This document shows positions 50,878 through 60,740 of a stretch of DNA of 64,000 bases, piece by piece (the first letter of the stretch is position 1; each line of letters starts with the position of its first letter). The translations under genes were made by a program, and so were the position numbers. This stretch comes from Macrosoma leucophasiata (taxonomy: Eukaryota; Arthropoda; Insecta; Lepidoptera; Hedylidae), in the NCBI GenBank assembly GCA_036365455.1, contig JAWQUS010000017.1, positions 3,224,001 through 3,288,000 on the forward strand. Reading direction: 5' to 3'. The notes below the pieces were generated by a model, which was given only the letters and a program-made list of their open reading frames with translations, did no database searches and had not been told where the DNA came from.

Positions 50878-51078
50878 AGAGCCAGTTAGTCCAGCGGTGT
50901 GAGACGACCGTTTGATTTGAAGGGTCGCGGGTTCGATTCTCGCTTCGGGACAAATATTTGTATGTCCTACTGATATTTGTTTCTGGTCTGGGTGTTTGCG
51001 TATGTGTTGTGTGTTAACAACCGTACCCACGATACAGGTTTATACCTAGTGTCGGGCTGTGAATGTAAGCGTATTTAT
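50878..51078 (+). mobile_element. Second tRNA-derived SINE type
   Basis: GCCAGTTAGTCCAGCGGTGT holds an A-box-like TTAGTCCAGCGG. About 40 bases later CGCGGGTTCGATTCTCGC is a B box in a five-pair T stem. A non-tRNA body follows (CTGGTCTGGGTGTTTGCGTA, ACAACCGTACCCACGATACA, GTGTCGGGCTGTGAATG). It is unrelated to family S outside the boxes. Only one copy is present here, so the mobile status is inferred. Confidence 0.55.
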
Positions 51079-51334
51079 CATTTAATATTATTTTATTCCC
51101 CACGTAGGTTCAACACATGATCCTGCCATCGTGTCAGGCATGTCGTGACAAAGTAGCGCAATTAGTGCAGTGATGCGCTGACCGCCGTCGGCTACGGATG
51201 TCCGTGAAGCTTTTGATGTCTTCACACTAGAGCCGAGACTTTATTTTCTTCACAATAGCACAGATTATCTGCTGATTTATGAGTCTTAAATATTTTAGGT
51301 GCAATGTTGAATAAGATCTACTCGTGTGGGATTT
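51079..51334. other. Unassigned DNA
   Basis: GCGCTGACCGCCGTCGGCTA is a GC-rich patch without other signals. Confidence 0.4.
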
Positions 51335-51337
51335 TCA

Positions 51338-51405
51338 CTCGTGGTAGAGCAGGTCACTGGCGCTGATTTAAGATCCTTGGTTTGATTACCGTTGAGTCGA
51401 ATGAT
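51338..51405 (+). repeat. Degenerate SINE-head-like sequence
   Basis: CTCGTGGTAGAGCAGGTCAC and TCCTTGGTTTGATTACCG loosely match A and B boxes, about 30 bases apart. Confidence 0.3.
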
Positions 51406-51469
51406 GAATTGAAGGATTTAGATTTTTTTAACAGCGAAAATAGTGAAAATTAACTTATTTTTTTAATTC

Positions 51470-51560
51470 AACTCGCGTATAAACTCTAAAATGTTTTTTT
51501 TTAAATCAACCTAACGTTTTGGTCGTTTTTCACCTGCCGTTTTTGGGAAGTCTGCCGTAT
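51470..51560 (+). repeat. Family D fragment
   Basis: CTCGCGTATAAACTCTAAAA, AATCAACCTAACGTTTTGGT, CACCTGCCGTTTTTGGG. Diverged. Confidence 0.5.
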
Positions 51561-51599
51561 AGGGGTAGAGAGACATTTTTCCCGCAAGTGTAAAAAGAC

Positions 51600-52140
51600 C
51601 TCTACCTACCTACCCGCATTTAGCTTCAATAGTTTCGGAGTGAAGTGGCGGTGACATACAGATGGACAGACTGATGTGACAAATTTTTTATACCGACTAA
51701 ATAGATGGATTGTGTATGCATGTGTATTTATTTTCCTTCCTGTTACTTGAATGTCTTTCAGCAAACCTTTGTTCCAAATAAAAAAATAAAACAAATAGTT
51801 ACCAGAACTTAAAACTATGTCAATTTTTCTACAGCTACGAAAATTTATATGTGTCACATTATAAAAGACGTAGATTTTTTTAAATGGATGGCATCGCTTT
51901 GTGTCTGTGGAGTTTAGTTTTAGTTAAATTGCTATCTCAAAGTAGATATAAAAGATACCAAACTGTTTTCTCTATGGAGGCAATTTTCACGTAGTTTTAT
52001 AATAACATTTTTTTTTTCATTTCATTGCAAAATGCATTTTAAAGGCTATCCAATGTGTTTAATCCGTAGTCTTTTAGCCTCTTTGCACACGTGTCTATTC
52101 ACAGACTCGTTTCATACGGGAATAGAAATTTCTATATTAA
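51600..52140. other. Unassigned DNA, tail matches the 47.8/48.3-kb duplication
   Basis: Only 52040-52130 is recognised, as a reverse copy of the 47806/48226 duplication. Confidence 0.5.
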
Positions 52141-52143
52141 GTA

Positions 52144-52504
52144 TTAGCTGTTCCCGCGGCTCCGCCCGCGTGTAAGTCGCTTTTTGCGTAATCTGTGGAA
52201 ACTACAATTATCCAGACCTATAATAGACTTAGTCAATTTGAAGTAAATTTTCAATTGGCCATAACTTCTTTATTCCCTCAACCAATTTTGACGAAACAAG
52301 TTTTAACAACGCTCCTAACTAAAAGTAATCCACCTGAACCGCGTTCAAATGGGTTGTGTATTTTCGAAGTTATAACGTACCAGACAGACCTGACAGACAG
52401 ACAAAAAAAAATGTTTTTTTGGTTTGTGTTAGAAAGAAAGAAACGTTTCTGTTACTTTTCTTTAATCGCCCCCTATCAGTTTTTTTTGGAAAATATTTAA
52501 TGTA
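52144..52504 (-). mobile_element. Helitron-like or GTCT-type element
   Basis: In minus orientation it ends GAACAGCTAA-T (CTAA fits CTRR). The interior has AACGTACCAGACAGACCTGA and AACGCTCCTAACTAAAAGTA, related to 8931-9400 in the other orientation. The 5' end is not located. Confidence 0.45.
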
Positions 52505-52986
52505 CAGACGAACGATTTTTACTGTCTTATTTTATGTTTAAATTGATAACGTAGTGCATCGCATTGAAAAATAAACATTGATAAATCAACAAATAATAAT
52601 ATATCACAAAGCGTCTATAATTAAGTAAAACGACGTACTACGAATTTATCACTAACTCAATCTTCAATAAACACAAATGTCTACAGAATAGCAAACTGAC
52701 AATAAAATGCGAACACGTAACAAAGATCACCGGACCATACAATTTCCGTCCCTCATCAGTGGGAGCCGCGGAAAATTTCATAAGGATAATAAAATAATCC
52801 TTTTTTGCGCCTCCCAAAGGCCTTATCTCATTTACGAAGCGATACACCCGAAAATAATATCAAAGGCGAGGCCAGTATTTGCAAACGCTGGTGCTTTAGC
52901 CGGCTGTCCTCTTTGTTACGAAGTGGTTTTCACTATACGGAAAAATCTGAGGATCTTAGTTTAGGAATCAACTTTTTGTGGCAGGT
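52505..52986. other. Unassigned, with an 85-codon open frame
   Basis: The + frame 52707-52964 (QRPYLIYEAIHPKIISKARP, then NAGALAGCPLCYEVVF) is open without recognised domains and is flanked by no splice pattern I trust. It is probably old repeat DNA. Confidence 0.3.
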
Positions 52987-52997
52987 ATATTGATATT

Positions 52998-53263
52998 AAC
53001 ATAATAATAATAAAGGCAACCCTTACTGGTTAGTGGCCAACCTGCTCTCGGATGTTTTTTCAAACCGTCCATTAGGCCTCCGACAAAGTTTAACGACTGC
53101 TATCCATCGATAGCAATCGGGACCGACGGCTTAACGTGCCCTATGAAACACGGAAACGCGCATTTTTGATTTGCCACTAGCGGTCCCCCATCACACACCC
53201 GACCGCGCCCGTATCGTTTAACTCGTTGCGATCTACACCATCCGCAGGGCCATGCGCGCTTCG
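52998..53263 (-). mobile_element. 5S-rRNA-derived SINE, copy 2
   Basis: The 11-bp duplication ATATTGATATT flanks it (52987-52997 and 53264-53274). The minus-strand head has GATACGGGCGCGGTCGGG and GATGGGGGACCGCT, the latter identical to the insect 5S C-box region as I recall it. The tail is (ATT)n. The middle is shorter than in copy 3. Confidence 0.8.
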
Positions 53264-53274
53264 ATATTGATATT

Positions 53275-54085
53275 GTTTTTTTTTAATGTGGCAGTGAATC
53301 GGTTGTCTTACCCTTGCTGAAATTGAATTTGCTTTCGGAGGGAAATGATAAGCAATTTCGGCTTCCCCCTGTTACATATGACTTAAATCATACAAATGGC
53401 TAATTTGATAGTAAGCCATTATGATTTTAGTTGCTGATGTGTATGTATCGACTGGAGGCCTCTCTAGTCCGGACATCTAGGTAGTGTTTTGGGCGTGTCT
53501 TTCCATAAGCCGATATGTTACTCGTGTTTGTGGGCACATGTAGGTGGGTACTCGAGCGGATGATGAAATAAAGCACAGGTTGGCAAAAGAAAGTCGTATA
53601 TTGTCAAATATCCGCCCATTCGATTACTTCCGGCAGGGAAGACCGGCAAGAAACCCTTCGGACCAGGAATCCACATTTATCAGGATACGATACTACTACT
53701 ATCACTAGTCTTCTGCCCATTTGATTCAGAACTACCCGCGTTATATCACCTTAATATAACTGACGTTCACTGTTCTAACTGACAGCATAACTGCCTTACA
53801 ATAATTCGATTCAATTGTGTGACTGTGACTGAATGATCGTCATGAATTATTTGCTAGCCTTTATAAACCCGATATCGGCAAGTCACTATCCCCTCTAAGG
53901 TAACAAATCCAAGTACCTAAGGCGACCGTGGCGCCACCTAGAATTCTTTATGAAACAATCTACCTCAGTCATAATTAAGTTACGTCTCCGACAAACTAGA
54001 TAGCGCTAGTAGTCACATTTAGGTTACACTCCGACATATGTATATTTTTTTAAGTGACGTACCTATATAGTAACCTCGCATCCAG
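53275..54085. other. Unassigned, less AT-rich block 53510-54045
   Basis: This contains TGATGAAATAAAGCACAGGT (a polyadenylation-like AATAAA), ACTTCCGGCAGGGAAGACCG and CCTAAGGCGACCGTGGCGCC. It begins TGTTACTC and ends TCCGACA, so a solo LTR is conceivable, but I find no flanking duplication or second copy. Confidence 0.3.
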
Positions 54086-54089
54086 ATCA

Positions 54090-54180
54090 CATGAATGTTA
54101 ATTGATGACTGCAGCCTACAGACATCTACACAAAAACCAGAGGTCAATATTGCAGATCTGTGATAGTTTTAACGGGCCAT
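54090..54180 (-). repeat. Family A2 fragment
   Basis: TGATGACTGCAGCCTACAGA, AAAACCAGAGGTCAATATTG and GTGATAGTTTTAACGGGCC. Confidence 0.65.
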
Positions 54181-54312
54181 ACAAATTATGAAGATCTAGG
54201 TACTTATGCATGTGAGAATGCACGATTTACCTTCACGTACCTACACTTCCATTGTCGTGAAATTAGTGAAGCTATAACAATTAATTTCTTCTAAGTTAAT
54301 GCTAAAACTACA

Positions 54313-54527
54313 GTGGAATTATCACCATCATAATTTCAGCCCACAGACGTTTCCTGCTGCACAAAAGCCTTTCCCAAAGATTGCCACAAAGAACGGTCCT
54401 GGGCCGCAATCATCCAGCAATTGTCCGCAACCTCCACCATGTCGTCGGTCCACCTTCTGAGGGACTGCCTACGCTTCGTCTTCTGGTACGCGGTGGCCAC
54501 TCGAGAACATGCATTATGCTCATTCAT
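54313..54527 (-). pseudogene. RTE-like LINE, last 60 codons
   Basis: The minus-strand frame reads KTKRRQSLRRWTDDMVEVAD, then NCWMIAAQDRSLWQSLGKAF and VQQETSVG. R-R-W-x-D-D, W...A-Q-D-R-x-x-W and G-x-A-F-V-Q-Q are the conserved end of RTE-like LINE proteins. Downstream on the minus strand is the ATGATGGTGATAAT trinucleotide tail. It differs from the RTE copies ending PVRDLA, so two lineages are present. Confidence 0.7.
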
Positions 54528-54539
54528 ATATTTAAAATA

Positions 54540-55228
54540 AAAAACGTCTAGTTCCTCTGACTATATTTTCCCCATTGATATCATTCTCACAAAACTTAAT
54601 TGCAGCAATTCTTTTCATCACGACTCTCAATTTTTTCCTTGAGTCCAAAATTCCAACAAAAACTTAAGATTCTCAGGTAATTTCAAGTTCCCCTTCATTT
54701 ATCTAACGACGGCTTACGGTGGAAAGTACCAAAAGAACGTGTGTCAAATGTGGAAAAATATTACAGGCTTTGCTTAAAATGAATCACATATATGAGAATA
54801 TACGAACGCGTGATAATCTGTTCTTACATGGGGCAAGTTCTTTTTTGCCAAAAAATCGCAGTTCTTCTCACTCGGGTAGATTATGTATTTTTTTTGGCAA
54901 AACAAACGTTAGCCTGATATTATTGTGGAAGAGAGAAATATTTTTCAAATTCTTTTTATGAAAATCAAATATGCAAGCATTGCATGAGATGAGATGTGAT
55001 TTAGTTTTGTTAAAGTTTGAAATTATATTAATTTTAGGTAGAAATTTCAGTAATATATATTATCCGAGTACAATACATCAAACAGTCAAATTGTTTCAGA
55101 CTTAAAGAGGGCTTAGCTAACTCAAATATTTTACATTCAGCATGAGTTCCACAAAATAATAGAACTGTTGGGCTAGAATCAGATATATTCACACTTTGCT
55201 GTTGCTCGGATCCCTTCTAGGGTGTACC
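54540..55228. other. Unassigned AT-rich DNA
   Basis: An 80-codon + frame at 54719 (RTCVKCGKILQALLKMNHI) has a C-x-x-C but no further zinc-finger partner. I do not call it a gene. Confidence 0.4.
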
Positions 55229-55242
55229 AAAAATTGGATAAT

Positions 55243-55589
55243 AAAATAATAATAACCCATTATACATCCCACTGCTGGGCACGAGTCTCTATCCTTTTTT
55301 GGGGGGGAGGCCTGGAGCTTACTCCACCACGCTGCTCCAATGCGGATTGGTGGAGGTGGGTTAGTGGCCAACCCGCTGTCGGATGTTTTCGAACCGCCCA
55401 TAAGGCCTCCGACAAGGTTTAACGAGATGCTATCTATCGATAGCAATCGGGACCGACGGCTTAACGTGCCCTCCGAAGCACGGAAACGCACATTTAATTT
55501 ACCACTAGCGGTCACCCATCACACGCCCGTAGTGCTTAACCGAGTAGATCGCTTATGATCTACACCAGCCGCCGGGCCATGCGCGCTTC
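55243..55589 (-). mobile_element. 5S-rRNA-derived SINE, copy 3 (full length)
   Basis: The 13-bp duplication AAAATTGGATAAT (55230-55242 and 55590-55602) flanks it. The minus-strand head from GAAGCGCGCATGGCCC runs through ATCTACTCGGTTAAGCACTA, CGGGCG and GATGGGTGACCGCTAG. The body has GGCACGTTAAGCCGTCGGTC, CATCCGACAGCGGGTTGG and the end CCAGTAGTGGGAT-type block, then (ATT)n tail. Internal promoter matches to 5S are by eye. Confidence 0.85.
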
Positions 55590-55602
55590 AAAATTGGATA
55601 AT

Positions 55603-55765
55603 CACCGTTTATTATCATCCTCTCCATATTAATGTACTTATTTGATCAAGGTAGCCAGCAGTTTGAGGGTGTAGGCATTATCGCATCTACCTTTTTTTGG
55701 TATTGTTACTGGTTATGGTATTGTTTACCCTTGTTGGTGATGTTTAGCACGACGGTGTAGAGCGC
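55603..55765. other. Unassigned, possible family A scrap
   Basis: GGTGTAGGCATTATCGCATC faintly follows family A. Confidence 0.3.
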
Positions 55766-55767
55766 TT

Positions 55768-55906
55768 ATAGCCGAATACTCAAATGTCACTCAATTTTAA
55801 GCAACCCTCAAATGTGCGCTATCTGTATCGTTTGATCGTGTCTTATAAAGACGAATGACTTTTAAGTCCCACTTAGATTTAAGTGACGTTTGAGTATTTA
55901 GCCGTT
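55768..55906. mobile_element. Short MITE, copy 2
   Basis: Inverted ends: TAGCCGAATACTCAAATGTC at the left pairs with GACGTTTGAGTATTTAGCCG at the right with few mismatches. The interior matches 10492-10612. Confidence 0.65.
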
Positions 55907-56195
55907 AGAACTTAAAAATGATAAAGAATTTTTGTTCACAACACAGTTACGTCTAGGTTCAAATTCCAGTCATGTTAAGCTTTAAATTTTGGTGTTTTTT
56001 TTTACTTATTTACAATATTAACTATTTGCTTGTCTCAATCAACAGTAATAAGTGATAATTCCGAAGAGCGTTAGCGGTTCCGTATCTGGAAGCAGGCATT
56101 TGTTTGTTTCATCAAACTAAAAGATTTGTCGCATTTTACGAGTGAAATCACAAAGTTTACATAAATATAAATTAATGCACACTCAATTCACTGAA
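55907..56195. other. Unassigned DNA
   Basis: No feature recognised. Confidence 0.45.
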
Positions 56196-56623
56196 TTTGT
56201 TAGTTTTACTCAAGCAGTTAAAACATAAACGGAGTAGAAACTTCAGGAAACTGTTTGTTAGTTGTATAGCGAACATTAAACTGGTCGACACGAAAACGCT
56301 GAGCTTAAACAAATAAAACGATTCTGTGCCTAAACTCTGCAGATTATAGTAAGTAGCTCCAGGGTCGGAATTCTGGAAAATGTGAACGTAAAGTGACCGA
56401 TGCAAGTCAATAGGGTCATCACGGCGAGTTTCACGGCGAGTTTTTGCAGAAATTAATAGGAGTACACATGTTAGGTTTTCAATGTCTTATTTGACACACA
56501 TTCAACATACCCACCTATTGCACACTAAACTCGTTTCATTCCTTTGAAGCAAACATAAACGGCTTGTATGGCGAACATTAACTGGTCGACACGAAACCGT
56601 TGAGTTTAAACAAATAGAACGAT

Positions 56624-56845
56624 TGTTTTATATTATTTCGCATTAACACATGCTTTTGAAATATATTTTATTTAAAGAAAAATGGACCATAAAGCAATGC
56701 AATAAATGTGAAGGAAAGATTTGACAAATCGGGCAGGACTTCAGTAGCTCAATTGGAAGAGCGGCTGGACTAGATTCCCAGTAGGCCGCGAGTTCGAGTC
56801 TCGCCTGAAGTAAAATTTTTCTTTCCATTTTTCTTTAAATAAAAT
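56624..56845 (+). mobile_element. Mobile copy of the tRNA-bearing element
   Basis: This 222-bp insert is bounded by the 12-bp duplication AAATAGAACGAT (56612-56623 and 56846-56857). It contains ATTATTTCGCATTAACACAT, an AAAGAAAAATGG block, ATGCAATAAATGTGAAGGAA, the 74-nt tRNA-like sequence and a mirrored TTTCCATTTTTCTTTAAATA block. It combines pieces of both strands of the 21.8-23.6-kb array unit. Confidence 0.8.
56738..56811 (+). tRNA. tRNA-like sequence T7 (probably pseudo)
   Basis: 74 nt with complete seven-pair acceptor (ACTTCAG/CTGAAGT), D arm, five-pair T arm (GCGAG/CTCGC) and imperfect anticodon arm. AAAATTTTTCTTT follows as a possible Pol III stop. Its location within an inserted element argues for a SINE head rather than a resident tRNA gene. 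Confidence 0.55.
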
Positions 56846-57091
56846 AAATAGAACGATACTGTGCCTCAGATTACAGCGAGTTGCTCCAGGGCCGGGACTC
56901 TCAGGAATTGGATAACATTTTTTTTTTCATTACATTTATTTGATAAACAAAATATATTTTTAGGGATGAGCAAATGAGAGTAGTAATTTATCGACATTGA
57001 AATCTTTAGTATTTTGTTGATGTCTATAAATTGCCGAATGACAATGTCAATGCGCTTTTATAGTGTGAAAAAAAAACGAATCTTCTCTATA

Positions 57092-57250
57092 TTTTTTTAT
57101 GTAATGGAAGTGGCAAACAAGTATGCAGTTCACATTGATGTTAAGTGATGACTGCAGCCTATAGACACTTACACAAAGACCGAGGTCAAAATGCGCGTTT
57201 CCACTCCTGAAGCTCCCGTAACTGGAGCTCTACCACTCCGTCACTGGTAC
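57092..57250 (-). repeat. Family A repeat with large internal deletion
   Basis: ATGTAATGGAAGTGGCAAAC to CCACTCCTGAAG is joined directly to CTCCCGTAACTGGAGCTCTA. Confidence 0.8.
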
Positions 57251-57570
57251 TTTTCACTAAGTACTTTTCTTGAAGAAAATAGGCTTTGACAGACGAACAG
57301 ATAGATAAACGCACGAGTAATCCTCTAAATACCTCGATATGAACTCGAAACGGTTACAGACAAGGGTACAATTATTTTAATACTTAGAAATGTATACTAA
57401 ATAATTTGAGCTATAATATTACCCAGTGGCACATTCATTATCGATATAATCATCTGATATAACGAATTTGTGCCAGCTACAGACATTATATCTTTTAATT
57501 ATGACATAAATATTATTATCTTTATGGTTATTATGATCATTTAATTGTGAAACATATTTGTTTGTAAAAT
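57251..57570. other. Unassigned DNA
   Basis: No feature recognised. Confidence 0.45.
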
Positions 57571-57647
57571 AATTCCAGTGCAATGTTATCCCGTGCTGAT
57601 AAAACATTGTACTTCCAGCCCTAGATTTGGCCCAAATTTATTTACAA

Positions 57648-58041
57648 CTAGACGATTCGTTTACAATTTATTTACGACTTCGTCTGCGTGAGAATTTATG
57701 ATTGTTCAGTATCTACTCAGACGAAGTCGTGGGCGCAGCTAGTTGTAAATAAATTAAGTAAAAAAAGTAAGTAACGCCTTATTACATAAGCTATCTGACA
57801 GTGAAAGTCCCGTCAAAGTCGGTCCAGCCGTTCCCGAGATTAGCCGGATCAAACAGACAGACAGACTGACAGATTGACAGACAGACAGACAGACAGACAG
57901 ATTGACGGAGAGAAAGACAGACAAAAATTGAAAAAAATGTTGTTTTGGTATATGTATCGTGTATACATACATTTGCATTAAGTAAAAAGTGGTTATTTTT
58001 ATATTACAAACAGATACTCCAATTATATTTATTTGTACAGA
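57648..58041 (-). mobile_element. Helitron-like element, copy B3
   Basis: In minus orientation A-TCTGTACAAATAAATATAAT to CTAG-T at 57648. A (GACA)n run at 57855-57920 is the expanded GTCT tract. The 3' end has an extra hairpin part between two CTAG motifs (57648 and 57740). Confidence 0.62.
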
Positions 58042-58445
58042 TTTTCCTTATGAAATACTTAGAAGCGTTTCGTGAAAATTTATTGTAAGACTTTGCAGGA
58101 GTAATTCAGAGTTTCAGCGAATAGCTTGAACTCCAGTACTAAATGCTGAAAACATTTTGGATACATTTAACTGTTTACGCTCGACTATAACTATTCTTGG
58201 TTAAGTGTTAAATAATCCTCTTTACTAGTATTAGATCAAAACGGAAAGCTTTGAATTAATATTAGCTTTTTAAAGAAAACGTAGGTAGTTTAGGCAAACT
58301 AATTTGTGATGTTAGGTTTACCTGTATTTAGATAAATACAAAACGTAATTAAATTTTCTTACTAATACGGACGGAAGAAATATATTATTAAATGGATTGT
58401 TTAAACACCTCATTTTACGAAAAGTTTTGACGTAAAATCTTTACA
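58042..58445. other. Unassigned AT-rich spacer of the inverted duplication
   Basis: No repeat or frame recognised. Confidence 0.45.
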
Positions 58446-58815
58446 TCTATACAAATAAATAAAATTGGAGTGTCTGTTTGCAATATAAAAATAACCGCTT
58501 TTTACTAAATGCATATGTGTGCTCTACACTCTCTGCCCACCCCGTTAGGGACCTGGCGTGAAGATGCATACATGCATATGTATGTATATACGGTACATAT
58601 ACCAAAACAACATTTTTTACAATTTTTGTCTGTCTGTCTGTTTGTTCCCGCTAATCTCGGGAACGGCTTCACCGATTTCGACGGAACTTTCACTGTCAGA
58701 TAGCTTATGTAATAAGGCGTAACTTACTTTTATTCTTGCTGCGCCCACAACTTCGTCTGGGTAGATACTGAACAATAATAAATTCTCACGCAGACGAAGT
58801 CGCAGGCACAGCTAG
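58446..58815 (+). mobile_element. Helitron-like element, copy B4, with RTE insertion
   Basis: A-TCTATACAAATAAATAAAAT at the start and CGCAGGCACAGCTAG-T at the end. The interior tract is TTGTCTGTCTGTCTGTTTGT. It carries a 53-bp RTE tail at 58519-58571. Confidence 0.68.
58519..58571 (+). repeat. 53-bp RTE tail insertion with 10-bp duplication
   Basis: ATGCATATGT at 58509-58518 and 58572-58581 brackets GTGCTCTACACTCTCTGCCC to GGCGTGAAGATGCATAC. The insert is the last few codons of the RTE frame and its tail. Confidence 0.85.
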
Positions 58816-58987
58816 TTGTAAATAAATTTGGGCCAAACCTAGGGCTGGAAATACAATGTTATATCAGCACGGGATAACATTGCAGTGGACTTATTGCCGC
58901 GCTGTAATGCCGCAGCACTACTGATCCCCATACATTCTCTATGAGTTTACATTCTGGCAGCAATGCAGTAGAAAAGTGAGAAATATG

Positions 58988-59030
58988 GAGCTGCTCTGCC
59001 CACCCCGTTAGGGACCTGGCGTGAGGATAC
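58988..59030 (+). repeat. RTE tail scrap
   Basis: CTGCTCTGCCCACCCCGTTA, GGGACCTGGCGTGAGGATAC, ATACATT. Confidence 0.75.
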
Positions 59031-59116
59031 ATACATTTTGGATCTAGCATGATTTAATTCTGAATAAATTATTGTCAATACATTTACAACATAAGCACAA
59101 CTGTACATAAAATAGA

Positions 59117-59197
59117 ACCGGGATATCTGGCGCTCTACACTCTCTGCCTACCCCGTCAGGGACCTGGCGTGAAGATACATATATACATATATACATA
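59117..59197 (+). repeat. RTE tail scrap
   Basis: ACCGGGATATCTGGCGCTCT to GACCTGGCGTGAAGATACAT, then ATATACATATATACATA. The frame for WRSTLSAYPVRDLA is kept in the piece present. Confidence 0.78.
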
Positions 59198-59590
59198 ACA
59201 TGTAACATAAAATGGTTATTACAGGTTGATATACAAAAAAACGTTTAAACGACCAGCTTTTACGAGCACCTCATTTCTTCCACTAACTCTGAAAATTTTA
59301 CGATCTCATCCTAAGTGAGGGTAACAATAAAACAAAATCAGATACCGGGTCGCAAGATATAATGGCTGTGAGTGTACTGAATATTTCGTACTTTCATTTC
59401 CTTTTGCCTGTGATATCTTTCTATTTTAAATCCGCATTTTGCTTCCAAGGCAAAAGGCAGCTTTATTTATAGACTAGATTGTGTTTTAGTTTAGTCTTCG
59501 TTGTAACATACTGACTATGGTACTGAGATGAATGCTCATATGTAATGCTAGTGTATACTTCTCTTTACTTGTCTTCGTAAAATTTTGTAG
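59198..59590. other. Unassigned AT-rich DNA
   Basis: No feature recognised. Confidence 0.45.
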
Positions 59591-59879
59591 TTTTTTTTTT
59601 TATGTAATGGGCGTGGCAAACAAGCATGCAGTTCACATTGATGTTAAGTGATGACTGCAGCCTATAGACACCCACATGAAGACCAAGGTCAAAATGCAGA
59701 TGCGTTAACACTCCTGAGGCCTAAGGTGTTATGTCTCTGTGCCGGAAATTACAGGGCCGTACATTACCACCTGACCGGAACACGATAGTGCTGAACACTA
59801 CCATTTAGCGGCAAGTATATTAGGTAATGCGGTGGTGCCTACGCCCGCGAGCTCCGTCACTAAAGCTCTACCACCAGTA
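59591..59879 (-). repeat. Family A repeat (A1), full length, with GTAGTT on both sides
   Basis: The T-run and ATGTAATGGGCGTGGC lead to CTCTACCACCAGTA. GTAGTT at 59586 and at 59877 may be its target duplication. Confidence 0.88.
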
Positions 59880-59923
59880 GTTATTATTCCTGGCAACAGA
59901 AATTGAAAAGCACACTTTTTATT

Positions 59924-60155
59924 TATTTTGTGGATGGTTGCAGAGGCCCAGGAAGACCAAGGCTGACCTACCATGACCAAATAGGTCGAGTTCTGTCTGA
60001 TGGTGGGGTCAAAAGTCTTAGGAATCGGCGTGCATGTATGAAGAGAATGATGAAGGTAGACGAGGCACGAGAGGTTTGTCTGAACCGGGATATCTGGCGC
60101 TCTACACTCTCTGTCTACCCCGTTAGGGACCTGGCGTGAAGATACATACATACAT
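59924..60155 (+). pseudogene. RTE-type LINE C-terminal fragment, 232 bp, with 10-bp duplication
   Basis: ACTTTTTATT at 59914-59923 and 60156-60165 flanks it. The frame gives VDGCRGPGRPRLTYHDQIGR, VLSDGGVKSLRNRRAC, and WRSTLSVYPVRDLA, then the (CATA)n end. It is a very short 5'-truncated copy that is nearly identical in sequence to 61389-61724. Confidence 0.88.
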
Positions 60156-60165
60156 ACTTTTTATT

Positions 60166-60410
60166 AGCTCAACACGAATTTTCTAGTTCTCTCACGAGGT
60201 TTACTCAATAGTTTTCCTTTGTACTGGGTTGAGCGTCTCGTGGACGATATTGTCTACGAACAGTATGAAATCAATTGTCCTATATTTTGCTGCAGCTCAA
60301 GAGGTTTAATTAATAATTTAGAATATTCAGTAAGAAAATCTTACCGAATATAAATTTTAAACCGAACAATTTTACATAAAAATCAAACGTCTCAATTTAG
60401 ATGGATTGTT
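60166..60410. other. Unassigned DNA
   Basis: No feature recognised. Confidence 0.45.
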
Positions 60411-60413
60411 TTA

Positions 60414-60446
60414 AGAGAGAGAGAGTGTGAGAGAGAGAGAGAGTGA

Positions 60447-60514
<68 letters not shown>
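60414..60514. repeat. (GA)n microsatellite, about 100 bp
   Basis: GAGAGAGAGAGTGTGAGAGA and a long uninterrupted GA run to 60513, with a few GT interruptions in the first third. Confidence 0.95.
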
Positions 60515-60516
<2 letters not shown>

Positions 60517-60740
60517 TGATTTGACTGAAACACAAGGTTGTTTACGCAAACATGTCAATTAATGGGCAATTCAAACTAATACATGACAACATTTTATCAT
60601 TGACTTTAATTTAATAGGTACCTGTCATATATGTACTATTTGTTGTAGCACTCGCTGCAACAAAAGGCTGACATGGGTATCATTTTTCTTGACTTCACAT
60701 AACCATAACTTTAATTTTAGATTTTTTCTTTTTTTCTTTT
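60515..60740. other. Unassigned DNA ending in a pyrimidine run
   Basis: No feature recognised. Confidence 0.45.

Larger units (their letters stand above)
56200..56930 (+). repeat. Direct duplication (56221-56370 and 56553-56915), second half interrupted
   Basis: Shared blocks are AAACATAAACGG, GCGAACATTAAACTGGTCGA, CACGAAAACGCTGAG, ACGATTCTGTGCC and AGCTCCAGGG.CGG. The second half is split at AAATAGAACGAT by the element at 56624-56845. The first half shows the unsplit site AAATAAAACGATTCTG. Confidence 0.8.
57573..58887. repeat. Large inverted duplication, arms about 440-470 bp
   Basis: The left arm 57573-58041 and right arm 58446-58887 are inverted copies. Each contains a Helitron-like element plus the same outer flank, seen as CAATGTTATCCCGTGCTGAT on the left and ATCAGCACGGGATAACATTG on the right. 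The centre 58042-58445 is unrelated unique DNA. Confidence 0.8.

Noticed and set aside
52707..52964. 85-codon frame as an exon
   Set aside because: It is open but without recognised domain, good splice sites or conservation evidence. Kept as unassigned.
54719..54961. Zinc-finger gene from CVKCGK motif
   Set aside because: Only a single CxxC is present, with no following His/Cys pair at suitable spacing.
60414..60514. GA tract as a GAGA-factor promoter element
   Set aside because: The length and near purity indicate a microsatellite. There is no adjacent initiator or exon.
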